Source of the DNA: Bacteroidales bacterium
Lineage (GTDB): Bacteria; Bacteroidota; Bacteroidia; Bacteroidales; UBA1556
Assembly: GCA_023145955.1 (NCBI GenBank)
Contig: JAGLDA010000110.1
Span: forward strand, 1 to 16,195
Length of the DNA stretch: 16,195 nucleotides
Reading direction: 5' to 3'
A program made the position numbers and the translations under genes. The notes under the pieces are model-generated. The model was not told the origin of the DNA. It saw only the letters and a program-made list of their open reading frames with translations, and made no database searches. Every line of letters starts with the position of its first letter. Position 1 is the stretch's first letter. Below, in pieces: positions 14,272 to 16,195 of this stretch.

Positions 14272-15612
14272 ATGATTAAAAAAGTTGCAATTATTATTAT
14301 CGTCGTAATTATTGGTGCATTTGGATTTTTAGCAAAATACCTCATCGATAGGTCAACTATATTTACAGGATTTGCGGCCAAGAATATAGCCTCAGGAGTT
14401 TTTGTTGCAGGTAGAACTCAAGAAAGCATTGAAGCATTAGATATTAATTTCTTTCCTGTAAACTTGGCAAATAGTGTTGTAGATTTGGAAAACAAAACTG
14501 TAAAAAGTGATTTTTTTGGATTCGGAGAGCAGGTGGCTGTATATCGTGATGGTTTAGGCTGTACATTAATTGCTGATTATAATATTGATAAAGTAAGAAG
14601 CCAGGGCACAAATACTGCATATATAAATTCCAATAATGATAATAAATACTGGCCACAAGGCACTAATAATAGAGATCTATCCATAAGCAATGTAAATGAA
14701 AAGAGGCTTGATAAAGCAATAAAATCAGCTATGGCTCAAGGCAATACAAGAGCTATTATTGTAGCATACGATACATTAGTAAAATGGGAACAATATGGAG
14801 CTGGTTTCGATGAGAATACTCCAATATTGGGTTGGTCTATGAGTAAGAGTATAACAAATACATTTGTTGGAATGCTTGTAAAAGAAGGTAAGTTGGATAT
14901 TGATAATGCAGCACCAATAAAGGAATGGAAAAATGACGAAAGAAAAAACATAACACTTAAAAATCTTTTGCAAATGAACTCTGGATTAAAATGGGTTGAA
15001 GATTATGGTGATATTTCAGAAGCCACAATAATGCTATACGATAAAGGAGACCTTGGAAAATACGCTTTATCACAACCTCTTGATAATAAACCAAACACAG
15101 ATTGGTGTTACTCTTCGGGAACTTCTAATATTCTTCAAGAAATAATAAAACGCCAGTTTGATACAAAGCAAAAATATTGGGATTGGGCATATAGAGAATT
15201 CTTTAAACGCATAGATATGAATAGTACTATAATGGAGACAGATGCTGCAGGTACATTTATTGGCTCGTCCTATACATATGCTCCAGCACGCGATTGGGCA
15301 AGATTTGGCTTATTATATTTACAAAATGGAGTTTGGTTTGGCGATACTATTGTAGACAAAAGCTGGGTGAAATTCACACAGGATGTTGCTCCAAATTCTG
15401 AAGGAAAATATGGCGCTCAGTTTTGGCTAAATCAAAACGGGCATGAAGTGCCCGATGCCCCAAGAGATACTTACTTTGCTGATGGTTACCAAGGGCAAAG
15501 GATATATATTATTCCATCCAAAAAATTGGTTATTGTCCGTTTTGGTATTTCTAAAAAAGGAGAGTTTGATTATAATAAGTTTGTAACAGAAATTGTTTCT
15601 GCTTTTGACTAA
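14272..15612 (+). CDS. Membrane-anchored serine hydrolase, beta-lactamase/NylB-like
   Basis: This 446-residue protein of the beta-lactamase (class C)/6-aminohexanoate-dimer-hydrolase superfamily has an N-terminal membrane segment (about 4-25), which places the enzyme domain outside the cytoplasm. The nucleophile motif is S189-M-S-K192 in GWSMSKSITNTF. The second motif is Y280-S-S282 in YSSGTSN, where class C beta-lactamases have Y-x-N, and the third region reads DGYQGQRIYIIP (404-415) in place of K-T-G. The front part (VYRDGLGCTLI, 90-100) is typical of this esterase-like subgroup. It probably cleaves an ester or amide bond; the substrate is unknown and antibiotic resistance should not be inferred. 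It starts 123 bases from the divergent mltF-like gene. Start chosen at the only ATG before the membrane segment. Confidence 0.87.
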   Translation: MIKKVAIIIIVVIIGAFGFLAKYLIDRSTIFTGFAAKNIASGVFVAGRTQESIEALDINFFPVNLANSVVDLENKTVKSDFFGFGEQVAVYRDGLGCTLIADYNIDKVRSQGTNTAYINSNNDNKYWPQGTNNRDLSISNVNEKRLDKAIKSAMAQGNTRAIIVAYDTLVKWEQYGAGFDENTPILGWSMSKSITNTFVGMLVKEGKLDIDNAAPIKEWKNDERKNITLKNLLQMNSGLKWVEDYGDISEATIMLYDKGDLGKYALSQPLDNKPNTDWCYSSGTSNILQEIIKRQFDTKQKYWDWAYREFFKRIDMNSTIMETDAAGTFIGSSYTYAPARDWARFGLLYLQNGVWFGDTIVDKSWVKFTQDVAPNSEGKYGAQFWLNQNGHEVPDAPRDTYFADGYQGQRIYIIPSKKLVIVRFGISKKGEFDYNKFVTEIVSAFD

Positions 15613-15641
15613 TAAATCTTAAAAAAATAGATAATAAAGCC

Positions 15642-15660
15642 ACTATAAAATATAGTTTTT
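15642..15660 (+). terminator. Weak terminator candidate after the serine hydrolase gene
   Basis: ACTATA (15642-15647) and TATAGT (15651-15656) pair across a 3-base loop and are followed by T. The stem is short and AT-rich, so efficiency is doubtful. It sits 30 bases after the stop codon. Confidence 0.45.
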
Positions 15661-15724
15661 ATGACGTATTAATTTTATTAATAATTCCGAAAAAAGACTA
15701 TTCTATATCTCATATATTTTAGAT

Positions 15725-15766
15725 AATTGCTGTTTTTAATTTGTTTTAATCTGAATAACAGCAATT
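15725..15766. repeat. 10-bp perfect inverted repeat between the hydrolase and nuoE-like genes
   Basis: AATTGCTGTT (15725-15734) and AACAGCAATT (15757-15766) are exact inverse complements with 22 bases between them. No T-run follows on the plus strand. It may be a transcription end signal or a protein site; I cannot tell which. The rest of 15613-15944 is AT-rich non-coding sequence apart from the regulatory sites listed. Confidence 0.5.
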
Positions 15767-15844
15767 TGCTATTATTTCGTAGTCCCTCTATTAAAATTAC
15801 TCTTTTATAGTTAAATATAAATATTGAATATTATCAAGTCTCTA

Positions 15845-15862
15845 CTGTTATTTTAATAACAT
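15845..15862 (+). promoter_or_regulatory. Second, weaker Rex-like operator upstream of the nuoE-like promoter
   Basis: The sequence CTGTTATTTTAATAACAT matches TTGTTA-N6-TAACAA at 10 of 12 defined positions, failing only at the outermost base on each side. Its core GTTATT-NN-AATAAC is the same as in the site at 15896-15913, and the two centres are 51 bases apart, close to five turns of the helix. Confidence 0.45.
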
Positions 15863-15890
15863 TAAGCCCTACTATCATCTTTGGTTTAGT

Positions 15891-15898
15891 TATCTTTG
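15891..15898 (+). promoter_or_regulatory. Promoter -7 element for the nuoE-like gene
   Basis: TATCTTTG matches TAnnTTTG and predicts a start near 15905, giving a leader of about 40 nt. No TTG at the ideal distance is present, which may make the promoter dependent on an activator or simply weak. Confidence 0.5.
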
Positions 15899-15913
15899 TT
15901 ATTCAAATAACAA
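15896..15913 (+). promoter_or_regulatory. Rex-like operator overlapping the nuoE-like promoter
   Basis: TTGTTATTCAAATAACAA is a perfect 8-bp inverted repeat with a 2-base centre. It matches the TTGTTA-N6-TAACAA form of the Rex site known from clostridia and relatives at all 12 defined positions. It overlaps the end of the -7 box and the predicted start, an ideal position for repression. Rex is a redox repressor released by NADH. Confidence 0.6.
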
Positions 15914-15944
15914 TAGAAATATACTCAATAAAAAGTATAAACAA

Positions 15945-16195
15945 ATGACAAAATCAAAAGATATATTTAGCAAGTATAACCATGCAAGTGCTGATGACTT
16001 AATACCAATACTCCAAGATTTCCAAGAGGAATATGGCTTTTTATCAGAAGCAAGAGTTAAAGAGGTTGCAGATTTTCTAAAATTGCCTTCTTCACGTATT
16101 TATGGAGTAGCAACATTCTACAATCAATTTCGCTTTTCGCCAATTGGCAAATATCATATTAGTGTATGTAGAGGAACAGCATGTCATGTATTAGG
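15945..16195 (+). CDS. NuoE/HydC-like [2Fe-2S] subunit of an NADH-linked complex (3' end outside window)
   Basis: The first 83 codons are present, starting MTKSKDIFSKYNHASADDLIPILQ. The thioredoxin-like [2Fe-2S] fold is recognised from FQEEYGFLSEARVKEVADFLKLP, IYGVATFYNQFRFSP and the first cysteine pair in VCRGTACHVLG. The spacing C-x4-C is as in the family; the other two cysteines lie beyond the window. The CRGTACHV form resembles HndA/HydC subunits of NAD(P)-linked [FeFe] hydrogenases more than E. coli NuoE (where the pair reads C-DSVV-C), so a hydrogenase operon is likely to follow; respiratory complex I or a formate dehydrogenase are alternatives. A Rex-like operator and a promoter box lie directly upstream, fitting control by cellular NADH. 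Confidence 0.88.
   Translation, partial: MTKSKDIFSKYNHASADDLIPILQDFQEEYGFLSEARVKEVADFLKLPSSRIYGVATFYNQFRFSPIGKYHISVCRGTACHVL

Noticed and set aside
14272..15612. Beta-lactamase resistance gene
   Set aside because: The SxxK motif is shared by many esterases and NylB-like enzymes; the YSS and third motif differ from true class C beta-lactamases, so resistance cannot be claimed.

Overview
The window looks like chromosomal core sequence from an AT-rich member of the Bacteroidota. Three things suggest this. Promoters fit the Bacteroidota pattern (TTTG or TTG, 19 bases, TAnnTTTG), best seen before the tRNA-tuf operon and before the YceD-like gene. Ribosome binding sites are poor or absent. The gene neighbourhoods rpsU-xerC-hpf-tRNAs-tuf and DUF177-rpmF-fabH are typical of the phylum. 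The last, partial gene resembles the small iron-sulfur subunit of NADH-linked [FeFe] hydrogenases, which hints at an anaerobic or fermentative lifestyle. I cannot name a genus.

Positions 1-6521 are all transcribed leftwards. In order of transcription they hold two tandem-domain universal stress proteins, a secreted SPOR-domain protein, a third and degenerate universal stress protein, rpsU (bS21), a XerC/D-type tyrosine recombinase, a short hibernation factor (hpf), four tRNAs (Thr-TGU, Tyr-GUA, Gly-UCC, Thr-GGU) and the first two thirds of tuf (EF-Tu). This is a block for translation, ribosome hibernation and stress. The tRNA-tuf order matches the E. coli thrU-tyrU-glyT-thrT-tufB operon gene for gene.

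Positions 6522-7201 are about 680 bases of AT-rich sequence with no credible gene. Positions 7202-9230 hold a rightward operon of a DUF177/YceD protein, rpmF (bL32, zinc-binding form) and fabH (KAS III). It begins with a near-ideal promoter and has a strong terminator after rpmF and another after fabH.

Positions 9251-11511 run leftwards: a two-helix K+ channel with an RCK/TrkA domain, then an orphan TAXI-type TRAP substrate receptor. Positions 11596-12696 run rightwards: a TerB-like protein and a small secreted beta-rich, probably outer-membrane protein. A leftward MltF-like lytic transglycosylase lipoprotein (12709-14148) is divergent from a rightward membrane-anchored serine hydrolase of the beta-lactamase/NylB fold (14272-15612).

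The window ends in a NuoE/HydC-like gene (15945 onward). Its promoter overlaps one near-perfect Rex-type palindrome and has a second, weaker one about 51 bases upstream. That suggests control by the NADH/NAD+ ratio and is the most interesting regulatory signal here. I saw no CRISPR array, insertion sequence, phage gene or obvious new multi-gene system.
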